Part shown: positions 11,145 through 25,002 of the stretch, piece by piece
Layout: each line of letters starts with the position of its first letter
Position numbering within the stretch: the first letter of the stretch is position 1
Assembly (NCBI GenBank): GCA_034509425.1
Contig: JAVTVJ010000344.1
Span: forward strand, 293,872-357,871
Reading direction: 5' to 3'
DNA: 64,000 nt
Source: Eopsaltria australis
Taxonomy: Eukaryota > Chordata > Aves > Passeriformes > Petroicidae
The notes under the pieces: model-generated
Databases searched by the model: none
Seen by the model: only the letters and a program-made list of their open reading frames with translations
What the model was told of the DNA's origin: nothing
Program-made: the position numbers and the translations under genes

Positions 11145-14100
11145 TTTTGTGAACACAGGCAGAAGAAATCCATTATCAAGGCCACATGCTACAAAGAAAA
11201 TACACTGCACTCTCTCTTAATTAAATGTGAGCACAGTGAAAGACTGGGGAGCTAAGATCTCTAGTGGCTTCCCAGAGAACTGTCTCAGAACTACAAGGTG
11301 ACACAGAGAATTCAGTGTTTGAAACATATATTGTTAAGAGCTCTTATATGCAATTTGAGTTTATTTATTAACAAGATAGCCACATATTTCCAGAGGAGAC
11401 ATAGCTAGACCATTTTTTTCCCCCTACAGGACGTCATTCTACAAAAGTGGCAATAAGAGGGAGGTAAAAAAATTGTATTATTTGGACAAGGAAAGTGGTT
11501 GACATGTGAGAAAACTATTTACATCAAATTTTGCACAAGGTAAATACAGTCATTTGGATAAAATCATTGATTACAGAGATGAATGGATACGTGCTCAACA
11601 TTTTGTAGGGAAGACAGAGGTTAGATAACACCTGGATAACTTAGATGTTTGCAATTGATTGGACCTTCTGTGCTCCCTCCTGACTACTGTTCCTAAAGGG
11701 CAGGCAGATAAAACCTCAGCCATAGGTATACAGCTAAAATTGTGAATAAATGGGTCCTGGAAGACCAAAAGCCCTTAACCAGTGCTAATTTCTTAAGGGG
11801 CAGAAGGAAGCTCAGAACTTTAGTGTGATATGTATAACTTTCATTCCTTGAGAAATTTTCAGAGAAATAATCAAATTTCACTATTAATGGTGAAGGAAAA
11901 AACAAATAGGAAGAGGTAATAGCTACTCTGTTTCAATCAATCTTACCCTGTTCTGCAATATGTTAACAGATCTTGAAGAGAGAGTAAGAGTAGATAACAA
12001 ACAAGTTTTTGGCACTGTTCTGTGTGTTGTTCTCACAAGCAATCAGGGGAAACGTGCTATGTGCAAATATTTACAAAAAAATGAAAAAAATGTTTGTAAT
12101 CTATTTCAAAAGTAGATGACAGTGATTTGTTTTAGTATAGAAATAATGTTTTGAGCTGTTCACAGTCTTTGTTCTTGGTCCTCTACTGTTTAGAGTTTTC
12201 AGTGGTGGTCCTTATGATGCTTCTGGCTCTGTAGTTGAAACCAAACTGGGGGGTGTGGCAGAGCTTTGCAGTCAGAATTAGGTAACAAATCTGGGCATGT
12301 ATCAGTAATGTCACATTGCTTCACAAAAGGCACAAAGTGAAGATATAAGATAGTTTTTGACATTTCTACTGTTGAAATCTCAGAGCTGCCACTGCTTAAT
12401 GTTGCAGTGGAAAATCTCTCAAGAACAGGACTCAAGTGGTCTTGTTAGAGACTGATACTTCATATGCAACTGGGTAAGTGCACAGTTGCAAACACACAGG
12501 TATAAGTAAACTATTTAACACATATTATGCCCCAGATCAGTAGTTTGCCCTTGGTAACAACCAAGTAAGGTGAAAAAATGCTTTAGCAGCAATCCAAGTT
12601 ACTGGTAAAATAAATCATCTTGTAAATAGATTGTCAATTACATAAATTTACTAGTTTTGTTCCAAATGTTAGCTGTGGGTGCATGCTTCCTAATGAGATT
12701 CTTAGATTGCACAGTAAAATTATTTTAAGACATAGAAGATTACTAGGAATAATTCAATTGATTTCTGCAGCAGTTCATTTTTGTGCAATAACTATTTCAT
12801 TATATATCTTTTCCTGTAAGTTTCAGAAGAGTGAATTGAAAAAAAAATCCACTCTGATAAAGCAATCATGGGATATATTTACCAGCATTTAGTAGGACTT
12901 TATTTGGTAGCAATATTAATTCTTAGCTCTGGTGCTGGGAAATGGATGTTTTATGAAATTTGGACCAAATACTCTTTCTACTCATAGCTCATTTAATATA
13001 ACTACATTTCAGAGCCAATATAACTTCCATTACTGGAAATAGAAAGGATCCTAGTGATTTCTGTGAGAGATAGGTTCTTCCTTTCCTCTTCATTTTCAGA
13101 TTTTGAGGTTTATCTTAAGTTTATATATGATCTTCTTCCCAGTGTTTTATAGCAAACCTGAAAAAATCTGATTGGTTGCACATCTCTGTAGTGACTCAAG
13201 AATTCCCATATCCATCTCTTCAATTCATATTTTATTAACTGCTAATGGGACTAATCACAACACTTTTGTTCCCAGAGGCCACTGGAAAGATATGTTCTTG
13301 TCAACTGTGATGATAACACAATCCTAGAAAATATAAAATTATCTTGACAGATGAGTAGGGCAAGAATATTGGATTAAAATTATAAATAATTTTTGATCTT
13401 GTCAATATATCTATCATGTCAAATATGAAAGCAAGAGAAGGAAAGCAACTACAATATTTAACTGGAGTCCAATGAGCCAATTCAATAGAAATATTTTATT
13501 TATAGCAGCTAGTGATTTGAAGGTTACATAAGTTAACCATTATTTGGTAATTAATTTTAAAATTATTAAAAATGCAATAGAAACCTATTTCAGTGCTTTA
13601 TTCCATAGGAGAATAATAATGAGTGCTTCATTGATTAACACAAGTTTTCTTGTTTTTATTGGAAATTCGTGTTTGTGTCCTGTCTTACAGAGAAATGATT
13701 TGCGGTACCACAGTAAAGTTTCTGGCATTTACAATTGGTTTCATGCTACTGGAGTGAGTAAGTTTCAGAGCGGGGATAGAGAGAATTCAGTTGCCGAGGG
13801 GACAGAATGTCAACCAGAGGAAAATAACAGGGGGTATGTGAGTGGGGCAGCCCATAATACCTGGCTTTAGTTCACAGACACAGGAATTCAGTGGACTGTA
13901 ACCAAGAGAAAGAATAATAACGTACAAAGGACTTCAGATTGCTTTGGAAGGAGTGATTAAGGGCAGCCTTGTAACATGATTAGCAGCTGTGAACCTGCCT
14001 TCTGTTCAGAGGACAGAGTGGAGTGCAGGTCCCAAAGGCTTCACTGCACCGCTGGGGCTGGTTGGGATTTAACTGGCTGCACAGGAGGTGAGGAAGGACC

Positions 14101-16973
14101 CAAATCCAGGTGGCTGGGTGTCTTCACACACACTGTGTAAATACATGCTGCTTCTTCACAAGAGTGAGTGTGGAGAGTGCTGTCACACTGAGAACTAACT
14201 AAAGATGAACTGCCAGTGGGCTGGGAGAGTAACTCGCTGCTGCTGCCCACAGCTCATGCTTCGTAACTCCTGAGGCTGAGCAGAGAGCAGCATCGGAGCT
14301 ACGTTTCCACTTACTCTCTTAACTGCTATATGTAGCTACTTACCCTCACCCCTGAATAGATTTATAGCCAGGGTTCTATATGGACTTCTAAAATTGATAG
14401 AGCAAAATATGATTGCCCCAGCTTCTAGCAGTTTGTCATTGATTTGTAACAATAGACTAAGGAAACAAAACTGTCCTTTACTGTCCATTATATTCTAGTC
14501 AACATCTATGACTTTAATTAACGAACAAGTTATACTGGACTAGAATGTAGAGAATAAGGGCATTGCTCTAATATTTCACTGATGTATAACAACTTCAACT
14601 CAAACTGAAGTGAAACTCAGCAGCACGCAGCCACATCAATAAACAGCCAGAGTTTTGCAAAGGTGCACTCTATTCACACCTACAGAAATACTTATCTAGT
14701 TTTGCAACATATGAAACATGTAACTAAACACACATAAGGTAATACAAACACAGCTAATTTTTCACATCCAAGTCTACACTCTGTATATGAAAAATAAGTA
14801 GTACACAAAGTATGTAGGTATATATATACACACATACCTATGTATTTTTAAATGTGCAGTAAGAATTCTATTAAAAACAATAATGAACAGCGTAGGACTA
14901 TTTTGTTGTGTTTTTTGCTGTTATTGTCTTGTGTTTGTTTTTCTGTTCCCTTTTCTTTTTTTCTTCCAAGACTGGAGAACTATATATTAATTTTTGCATT
15001 TCAGTTTTCAAGGTACTTCTGCCCATGGATGCCAGGTTACTGACAATACTTTAGATGTCCTGGTTGAAAAATCTGGTAAAAGATAACTGCCATTCAAATG
15101 ACCATGTGCAGTAACATTATCAGTAACAGTGCTTGTTTTGCAGAACTGTAAAGCTTTATTCTATGCAGAATAACACCTGGTGATAATCTAGTGGCTTTGA
15201 CAGGTGGGTTGTGATTACCTGAGAGCATTAATCATTGCAGCTGGTTGGAGGTGTGTTTTTCACACTCCAGAAACACAGACCTATGTCAGAACTTCTAATG
15301 TAGATTGAGCTTCGAGTAAGTGACCTGACCACAGGTTTGAGACAAGCCAAGAGATAAGGCAAAACTCCATCATTTTCCCAGCTCTCTGGTAGTGCCTTAA
15401 TATCCCTTGCCCGTACATGTATTTACGTCCACTTGTGAAAGATCAGGTTTCATTCCAGACATGTTTATGAGTTATACATTGAAACTAAACAAGAAGAGTC
15501 ATAACATGAATTAGTTCTGCTTGAGTATATCACCATCTGATTGTTCAGATTTAAGACTGCACACATTTTTCTCTAAAAGGATTCTGTGCTGTAACAGAGC
15601 TAATCAAACATGGAAGAGAAGAACTGAATGTATGAATGGCTTATTTCCTGGATTTATACAATTTCAGTTGGTTGACGTGCTGTGCAAGAACCTGAATATC
15701 AACCTATGTGAATTTTATATTTCATTATATATAACAGGTAAATTATTTTCTAGAAAAAACAATCAAACTCTGTAAAATATAGTTTGTTAAGAGTAAAAGC
15801 TATATTAATACGATATTTGGGGACATAAAGCAACAAGCACGAGAATGAGAGAAAACTAGCTAATTTTTGCCATAAGTCATTGGGTTTATGTTTTTCGTAA
15901 TACACAAATCTAAGAAGCAGAAGGAGTACACTGTGCGTGTGTGTGTTGCACATATATTGCTGGTTAAAAAAACAAAATGATTTTTTTATGTAAAATATTT
16001 TGACAGTAGTTATAAGAATGCATGTGTCAACCTGTGATAAAAGGAATCTTGGCTGTGTGGCAGCTAAACAATAAACAGAAAAATTAAGGATGTGAATTAT
16101 GACTTTTTAAACTACCCAGATAAAGGAGCACTCTGGAACAGCCTTGCTGGCCTGTCATTGAATTTCCTTCTAACACATGGAATCAGAAAGAATCTAAATC
16201 TGTGGTTTGTATGTGTGTGTGTTTCTGACATTCCTTTCATTATTGCAAATAAGTGTGATGCAGTGGACTGAGAAGCTCAGCTAGATGAGACCTATTTGTC
16301 TTTTGTTTATTGCCAGTGGCCAGTCCTGTTACTCAGATGCTTGCTTAGGGTGGAGAGCAGCAAATAAAAAAATCATGTGAATGAAGTTAAGGGTTATGTA
16401 GATGTCAATATAGATTTCCTCTGAAATGTAATGGTGTTGAATTTTATGTAAAAACCTTGTTTGGTAGGAGAGGAGGCAGATGATTTAATAGCTCAGACAG
16501 TCAATATATTTTATTCAGTAGCAAATTTCTCACTGTGATTTGTTGGGAGGAAATGCTGGTCTCTGACTTTATTCTAATTAGGAGTTCATTCAAATGCTTC
16601 AGGACATCTTCAGTGTGCAACAAGTATAAATTAATTGAAATTCAGTCATGAAATCCAATCTTGACTCCAGCACTTGTCTGACTTCAGGGGACAGAAAAGT
16701 TCTTTGATGATGTTTGGGCAATGGGTGAAAATACCAGTGAATGTCAGTCTTGTGAGTTGCCTGATGCAGTTGTTGAACTCGGTGCAGGCTAAACTGATGA
16801 TTTCTGCCTGTTTTGAACACTTCAGATCTATACAGGAGCATGGAACGTATCAGTCCTTCCTGTCTGGACTAACACTTCCAGCTGAAGGGGCATGTCAGTC
16901 TATTTCCGTCCAAACTGATGACAGCTACCCGTTTTTAAACTCACACATCAGCCAACCAGCTGTCATATATTAG
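11145..16973. other. Intergenic, AT-rich, no gene recognised
   Basis: Scattered short ORFs lack splice support. A moderately GC-richer stretch at about 13690-14290 could be an old repeat, but I cannot place it in a family. A minus-strand ORF at 16599-16841 has no recognisable similarity. Confidence 0.5.
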
Positions 16974-17140
16974 AGAATCACAGAACCAGTTAGGTTGGAA
17001 AAGAACTCTGAGACCATTGAGTCCAACCTTTGACCAAACATCACCTTGTCAACCAGATCATGGCACTGAGTGCCACATCCAGTCTTTCCTTAAACAGCTC
17101 CAGGGATGGTGACTCCACCACCTCCCTGGGCATACTGCCC
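16974..17140 (-). mobile_element. CR1 LINE 3'-terminal fragment (a second subfamily type)
   Basis: It reads GAATCACAGAACCAG, then GTTGGAAAAGAACTCTGAG, then GACTCCACCACCTCCCTGGG. The 3' end differs from the copies at 10998 and 35390, so it belongs to another CR1 subfamily. Confidence 0.85.
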
Positions 17141-20100
17141 CATATGACTCAGTTGTGTAAATCTTTACTGTTCATATCTTCTTGGCAGGACTTTTAAAAA
17201 TCCTGTTTGCTTTCCAGGATTGTAGGAACTGATTTTGTTGTTGTTGTTGTTGTTGGTATTTTTTGGTGTGTTTTTGTGGATACAGTAAGTACAGAATGGT
17301 TTCAGACTTATTAACTACTTAAAAGATGAGTAGTATTCAAATGATCCTCTTAATATACATGTTTTAAAGCAATGTTCTGTAAGGAAATTCCTTTCTTATT
17401 CTCATAAGCATATGAATGGTTCCACTTTTGCTATTCTTAGTCTAAAATTACAATCTTTTACATTAAGATATACAAATATATATACACAATTTCAATTTGT
17501 ACAAAGTTTCTGGGAAAAAAAGATCTCTTGGGGGGAGATGGTGCATAAGGATTACATGTGGTAGTCTCCTACCAGGTGTCATCTCCTTCTTAAGACTTGA
17601 TGCTTTGAAACACACCAGGTGGGTGGTGTCTCGTATGTCTTATGAATTTGAAAAGCAGTTTTCTGAGAAAAAAGGGGGAAATAGCTGATCTTTCTTAGGT
17701 AGGGGTAGGTAATTCATAGGTCCTAAAGGCTGCATTTTGTAAACATTTTTGGAAATTCCATGATAGTATCAGTTGTTTTCAGTTAAACTAATTGAGAGAA
17801 ATTGAGTAATTGGAACTAATTTTCATCCGTTTGAAGCAGTTAATACCTGAGAATTCATTTTATGCATTATTTATTGGTAAGGATGATATACTTCAGATAT
17901 TGCAGTAATATCATTCAGTGAAAACTATTACCACTTGCGCTGCACATTCCAGGGAAGGTTTTTTTTTTTTGCAATTTGGCAGGTTTTTTTATATGGCACA
18001 TTCCTTCAAATAAATTGCACTAGCAAGAAGAGAGGAGACTACTAGCAATCAGTCTGTGTTTCCTCTTCCAAGGTTAGACATCTAAAACTAGTTACTCACA
18101 GAACAACTTTAAGATTGGCCTGACTTTCACAGCTGGCAAACACAACCTGTGTAGCCACTGTGCATTTCACAGGGCTAACTGAACTTCACAGTTTAAGAAA
18201 ACAGGAGCACTGAGTTGATTTTGGAGTGGCCCACAGTGACGTTGGTAGGTGCCTGCTGCAGTCTGACGGCTGGACTGAAACAGGAGCACAGGGGCCTGCT
18301 GTGTTCTGGCTGCTTGTAGGCAGGCTACCACAGGGGAAACTTCTGCTTTTCCTGGGCTGGATCCCTGAGTCACAGTTATCCCAGGAAACTCTTCACCGTG
18401 ATTGGTAATATGTCCTTCAGGGATATCTGGCTTTAAATAAGCTTAGTTAAGCACTGGGATCATATGCCAAGTACTTGACTATTGAATTCTTCAATTTCCT
18501 ATATGTTTACATACGGCTGCATGACAGGTGGTTGCCAAGTGCAACCAAATATAAACAAACCTGACAGGATCCATATCCTGTAATAAAGTTTCAATGGCAC
18601 TCCTGGCAGTTCTTCTCCAACTTTTCTTTTAGCATTTTCAAATACCTGGTCTTCTGCTTACATGCAGGTCTTGTATTAAATATGAACCCCCTCTTCATTC
18701 TGTCCCTCAAATTTCATAAGGAAGCAGTAAGTCTAGTCTTGCAAAACACAGACAGATGGAAGTGGTTATGCAATGCATAGAGAGGGGAGCTCTTCTTGTT
18801 TTTAAAATAGCAGAAATGGCATTAGAGGCAGAGAATATGAAATAACTGATTTTGTCTCTTTTCCTCCTCAGATGGAAAAAATATTTGGAAGAGGCAAAAA
18901 GGAATAATAATGATAATTTTTAAAAGTTTTTTTTTTTTATCAGAGAGAAGGAAAGATGTTAGAGGAAACTGGTAATAAGAACAAAGAATAAAGCTTGAAA
19001 TAATATAAGACATATAAGTAAGACAAAATTCTCTTCAGGGGAAATGCTCCTCTCTTTTGCATGCTACTAGTTTCAGGAAACAATCACACCATAAAGTTTC
19101 CAGCACACTGCAGGTTCAAGCTGATGATGAGAAATTTAAACAGGGACTTTTTTATCTGGGTGTATATTTGCCATGTGAAAGTAGCTCTAAAACCTATCAC
19201 CTTGTTCTGTGTGGCTCCTGTGGGATGAATGGACAGTTTAAGCTGCAGTCTGGTTTGTTGCAGAATACAGAAGGTATTTAGTGAAAAATTCTACTTAGAA
19301 CCTAACTATAATCTGTATTTTTAAGGCAGTTTGACCCCTATGAGGCTTGAGTTGCAATTTCAGTGGCAAGTGAGATCTCTGGTGGCTCCTGCTACACAGC
19401 AATAGCTTTAATGGTAAACCACTAGAGAAGCAAGTAAGGAGTTGAAACCAAAGCAATGTCTTTTGCCTTCTCTTTTATGTCACCCTTCCCTAAGTAAAAG
19501 TGAAATAATGTAAGATCATATTATTTACTTATTTCTCAGAAGAATTGTAAAGGGACTTTAAGTTTCATTTGGAATACCTCTTTCTACCTCTATACACTAA
19601 AACTTCCCATTAGTAAAATTTTCTTCAAATCTTGCTATTTTTCCAGAGGTTTTTCATTTGCAAACTTATATATTATTTCCTTTTCTTTCCTTTGATTTTT
19701 CGAAAGCATAGAAAATTAAATTGAAATTTCATCAACATTAGTAATGTTGAAGTATTCTGCATTTAATATTTATTTTTATGGTTTTCCAAAAGTAAAGCTG
19801 ACTCAGCCTTTAAATGGTGCTATCTATAGGTCTCTATGTCTATAGAACCTATGGAGGTATTCTTAAAGACAATAGGAAGACTATAGAGTAGCTTGGTTTT
19901 TGTTTGTTGGTTTCAGTGCTGTTGGTCAGCTTTTTATTGGTCAGTCTGGAGCGTGTGAAGCTCAGTTTCTACAGAGATGTCACTTTAGATGCCATTAAAA
20001 TACTCTTTAGGAACCACAGAAGACGAGGGAGGGCATTCTAGAAAAATTATCCTTCAGTCTTTGACTATGGCTGCAATATTTCCTTTCACATCCTTTTCAG

Positions 20101-21974
20101 ATTATTTAATTCAAATATGAAAACATCATTATTGTCATTACGTGCAAAATATGTTTTAAAAGCCATTCACAGCTAACTTTTAAAATGCAGTCAGATTGGG
20201 TTACACTTACAGGAATGTCTCTGAACTTCAAGATGTTATATTCATGTTATACTAAAGACTGCTGTTATTCATCACTTTTTCAAAATTTCAACTCTCATGG
20301 ATAGAGTTTTTACAGCATTATAATATACTTATTTTAAGTACTATATTTAAATCTACATAGTACAGAAATTTATGAAGAGTAGATTTTTTAATAAAATATT
20401 GTGTTTTATTTAAATATCACTTTAAAAAAAGTTTATCATGAAAATAAGAACCATTATAAAAATCTATGGCACTACTGCAATGGATCATTTAAAAAATCAT
20501 TTATTAACACTAAAACTTTTCCTTTTGCTCAGGATTGCATGTGAATAGTTTATATATTTTTTCTTTTTTTACCCCCTCAAATATCTTTGCTGAAAATTAT
20601 CCACTGGTTCATCCTTAGTTTTAGTTTGAAAGTTATCAGTTTACACTGACTATTTGAAATTAGAGCTGTCCTCACTTCTGCTGAAGCTAAAGTCACATTA
20701 GATGTTTTTCCTCCCATATCAGGTGGGAAAATGTGATGGCCTATTTGTGCTGAGAAAAACTCCAGGAGTCAGCAGAGCACATTCAACTGTCATATAGCTA
20801 TAAAGTGGTGTGAAATATAATATCCCACAGCTTTTAGTCCCATAGTATAGTCAGCTAAAGCTCTTAGACCTCATCACAGCTAAAGCCTAATTCAATGCAG
20901 CTGAGTGTGTATCAGCTGTTATTTTTGGGTCTCAGAAATAAGGTGCTCTAGGAGGAGGATCAGTCTGTCACCAAAAGCACTTATGTTGCAAACACAGAAT
21001 TAACTTTTCATAGGTGTTCTTGAGTATTTACTTGGAAGTGATTTCACCTGTAGAAAAATAATACATTGGAATACTTATTTTTGTAGTCTTCTCCTGTTGT
21101 GTAAATATTGAGGAAAGGGTATATCAGGTCTGTTCACGGATTTGGGCTCATGAGAACACATTATTTTTCTTTATGCTTTGGGGGCAGATGAGAGGCAACC
21201 CTTTTTAGTAACCTTTTAGTGGAAGAAATGCTCAATAGAATTAATTTTCTTTTTTCCTTTCTTATTTTATACCATGTTGCTGAGATGAATTGTCTTTTCT
21301 GTAATTTCCATGCTGAGAAAAGAAGATTCCTTAAATTGGTATAAACTTTGGAAAATCTTTTTTCTAAACCTATTTAACTAGTCTTTCATATTAACTAACA
21401 CAGCGTTTTATCTTCCATTTTGGAAAAATTAGTGTGGCTTTGTAGCCCTGTAATTCTTTTATGGTTTGTTGTACTTTTCTACTCTGAGCCATGTAATCTT
21501 TAATGCCCTTTGGTTTAAATCCCCCATTAATTTTGTTCATGTTTTCCTATTTTGAAATTCCTTGAGGAATGCTTTACTACATCTCCATTTTTGTCCACCA
21601 CTCCAGTATTTTATGACAGTATTTTTTGGTTACAATATTTTACATTGTAATAAGTAATTACTTAAGGTTCTCGAATGCACTTATTTTACTTCTTTCATGA
21701 TAGAAAATTCACCCTGCTTAGGGGGGAAAAAGTCAAATTAGTTATGTTCACAATTATTCAGCATTTAAATTTGAACTTTCGTCAAAGTATGATACATTCA
21801 GGAAGTAAATTCTAATAGGATTATCATCTCAAATGTTATTCTGACCTTTTATAAATAAAAAGGCCTACACAGGTTATTTTCCTATCCTTGTAAATTAAAA
21901 AAAACAGGGTTGTTCTCTGACTCTGAGGTCAGTGGGCATGGCAGTGTCAACTTTATTATTGAACCACATGTACC
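17141..21974. other. Intergenic, AT-rich, no gene recognised
   Basis: It holds a (TTG)7 microsatellite at 17235-17255 and short T runs (17959-17970, 18929-18940). Nothing in it resembles an exon or an RNA gene. Confidence 0.5.
17235..17255. repeat. (TTG)7 microsatellite
   Basis: Seven perfect TTG units. Confidence 0.95.
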
Positions 21975-22195
21975 TTCCAAAACAGGGTGACCACATTAAA
22001 ACTGGATTATCCCATCTCCCAAACAGTGTTCATTAAGACAGAGAATAATGGGAGATGCAAGCTGTGCTGCAACCAATGCCAGGGATTTCTCACTTTTACC
22101 CTCCCAATTCTGTCCTTGATCCTATTGGTGGAGGAGTGAGTGAGTGGCTGTGTAGGAATTGGCTGCTGGCTAGGGTTAAACCTTGTCACCATCCA
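21975..22195. mobile_element. Probable ERV LTR remnant
   Basis: The right part (GGAGTGAGTGAGTGGCTGTG, then GGCTGCTGGCTAGGGTTAAACC) resembles the terminal portion of a common avian retroviral LTR family, which ends with GAGTGAGTGAG and a GGGTTAAACC-like terminus. I see no internal viral sequence and no clear target-site duplication. The left boundary is a guess. Confidence 0.4.
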
Positions 22196-25002
22196 AAACT
22201 GCTGTCAGTGGGGGCAAGTGAAGTTTTCCTCAGGTATATTGCCCAGAAGCCGCAAGTTGTAGGAATGTCCAATGGCCCTGTGGGCACTGAGCAGCTCAAC
22301 AGTGAAAAAGCCCTCCTAGGATCCACAAGTGAGACATTCTTCTCTCATTCTTTTAAGGCCTGCCTTGTTGACAGTACACAGAGTTTGCTGAACAAGCCTA
22401 GCAGAAGGTTTCACAAAGTGAAACAGTGGCAGCCACTTTTGCCCAGGATAAAGTAGAAAGAAGTACTGCACGTCTTTTATGGAGCAACCCGAATGTAAGA
22501 AAATTACACACAAGACTGGAAATGAATTCAGTCTTCCTCTCTGTCTGAACAGATTAAAGTATTTCTTGCTCCAGGTAAGCAAGTATCTTTCAGGCTTTCT
22601 TATAGATGCTCAAGTGATTGAATAGATACCATTTAGTCAGAATCTGTGAAAATAATGTAAGATTTTTAGGACCAGATAGAAAGAAATAAAAGATGGATTA
22701 GTGATCAACGGGCATATGGAAAATTGTCATCTAGCATCTTCACCACAGACTCTTTTTGTCTAGTTGTAATGTACTGTAAAACACAGACGCTTGGAACAGT
22801 GCCTTTGAGCAGCTGTGTGCTTCTCAATTCCATCACTGTCTCCAGTATCTTTGTGGTTAGGATACTTGCATGAGGAAAAAGAAAGGTAACCTTAATTTCC
22901 TTTAGGCAAGGCAGTGATTTAAACTCGAATCTTCTGCTTCTGGGGTAATGTTCCAATACATTGAGCAAGAAAGGGATATAGGAAGAGGATGAAACAGTGA
23001 CCATTGTGTTTGCAAGGGAAACCTGGACCTTGCTGTGTTTTTGAAGGAACTTTGGCATCATCTTGCAGGAAAAGGTCAAAGCTAATCCTAACTGGAAGGA
23101 GGAATGTGTGTTTGACCTAACACTGTTTATCTCTGTCCTGAAAAGGACACTTCTGTCCTCTGTCTTCAGCAGCGCTCACTGTTAACAGGATTTGCACATA
23201 GGGAATTGCATTTTGAGAAGTCCATTTCTTCAAGAACAAAGAAGTTTCATCAGTAGATGTGATCTGGACTATTAGAATTGAAAAAACTATGTAGACTACA
23301 AAAACCAAGGAAGGTTTCCCGTAAAAGATGAAACTCGTAAGTATTTATTGCTAGCTGCTCATGTTACTCAAAAGCATTACAGACTTTGAGAATTGGCAGA
23401 GTAATAACATGTACTTAAAACAGTCTTTTAATGTAATTTTACTCTCTCATGCTGGAGAGTAGCATGAGGGTTACAGCTAACATGTACAGCTAAATTAGGC
23501 CCAGCAGTCATTATCAGCCATTTCAGCATTCAGTTGATCATACAGACAAACTTTTAAAAAGACTGTCAATATTTAATAATTTCTGCAAAAGCACCTGGGG
23601 TACTTTGATATTTAAATATCAATGGTCTGTTTTGTCTTTTGCAGGCTGAAGATGCTTCCGCTGAAAGGTTTATACTTCAGTCATGATGTGGAGTTTGTTA
23701 AAGTGTTAGAATACCATGAAGGTCTTTCTCAACTTCATTGGCTGAACTGCTAAATTTTTAGGAGAATAAAAAAAATATCTGTGTATCCTGAGAAACATTT
23801 TTGGCTTTTAAATGTACTTCTTCTTAGACAAAGACCTTTTATTGTCACTTTTTGTCTCATTTTTTCACAAAGTCAAAGCATAAAATTATGTTCTTTCAAA
23901 ACATTATTTTTTAATTTCCTGGACTAAGATTTTTAAGACACAGATGATGCCTTTTCCCCTTGAGAGGTCATAGTGATGCAGTCTATCTGAGAAATACAAT
24001 CTACATGATGTCTGCTACCACATACATTACCCTTAGTTTTCAATTGCAGAGAGTGAGTCATATTCAGTAGTACTAAAAACTATGCAGCAGGGAATGAGAG
24101 CATGCAGAAATGTTCTATGACCTGTACAGATCTGGCATTTAATACATGCACCTATCCTATGTATTTCACACAAAGTGCATGGCAGGATAGAACCAGGTAA
24201 ATAGTTATTTTAATGCCATCAAAGCACAGTTTAATGCATCGAAGCAAAGAAAATACCATCTAAGTAATAAAAAGTGCAAAGGAAGATACCATACGAGAAT
24301 GGCAGAAAATGGAAACCAGAGAGGAGGAAGAACCACTACCCCAGCCCACCTCCTGGAGACCTCCCAGACTCCGCTCTGCACATTACCCTCTTCTCTCCTT
24401 GCCCTTCACATGCCTGTACACACTGTGCTTCCCTTCCCTATGGTAGGGGTGATGAAGAGATCATGGGCAAGTACAGGTACAAAAGAAAGAGATGGAGTGC
24501 CACACTGGGACTGTGATGCTTTGGGATGTATAGTGGCTTGTAAAGGTGATAAAGTTTGTGTTGGGGAGGAAGAAACTGAAGTAGGTTATATAATTAGTTT
24601 TCAGGGTGTTGTGGCTAAGATTGTATCTGTGTGTGATATGAACTGTTTTCAATATCACTGGTTGATTCTATTTTACTTATTCTCTCTTGATGCCATGTAC
24701 TTTCCAAGTAGATGGCACAGTTTGTGCTAAATTGCTTAAACTGTCCAAATGTAAAGCAGAAAAAGGTGTATAAGAGAGTTATTGCAACTACAAAGGGATC
24801 TATTTTCTTTCTCAGCCAACCCTAATGCTGGGAAATTTAGTTCAAGTCTGCAGGAACTATCCAAAAAATATGTTCTGTCCTCAGTGGAAGATCAGAATAG
24901 TATGGATGACATTGTAGACAATGCCCAAGTCCACAAACAATAATGATGAAAATTAAATCAGTGAATAATTATTCCAATTTATGTTCTATTTCCTGTTTCA
25001 AG
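22196..25002. other. Intergenic; several uncertain ORFs, no gene recognised
   Basis: Overlapping ORFs of 88-143 codons occur on both strands (for example plus 22055-22456, minus 22705-23079 and plus 24299-24730). None has a recognisable domain, consistent flanking splice sites or poly(A), so I do not call genes. An 18-bp perfect palindrome lies at 23605-23622. Confidence 0.45.
23605..23622. repeat. 18-bp perfect palindrome TTGATATTTAAATATCAA
   Basis: The string equals its own reverse complement. In AT-rich DNA this may be chance. Confidence 0.9.

Noticed and set aside
10815..11255. 146-codon plus-strand ORF
   Set aside because: It runs through the antisense CR1 3' end at 10998-11144, so it is not a gene.
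24299..24730. 143-codon plus-strand ORF
   Set aside because: It has no similarity that I recognise and its composition is typical of chance ORFs.
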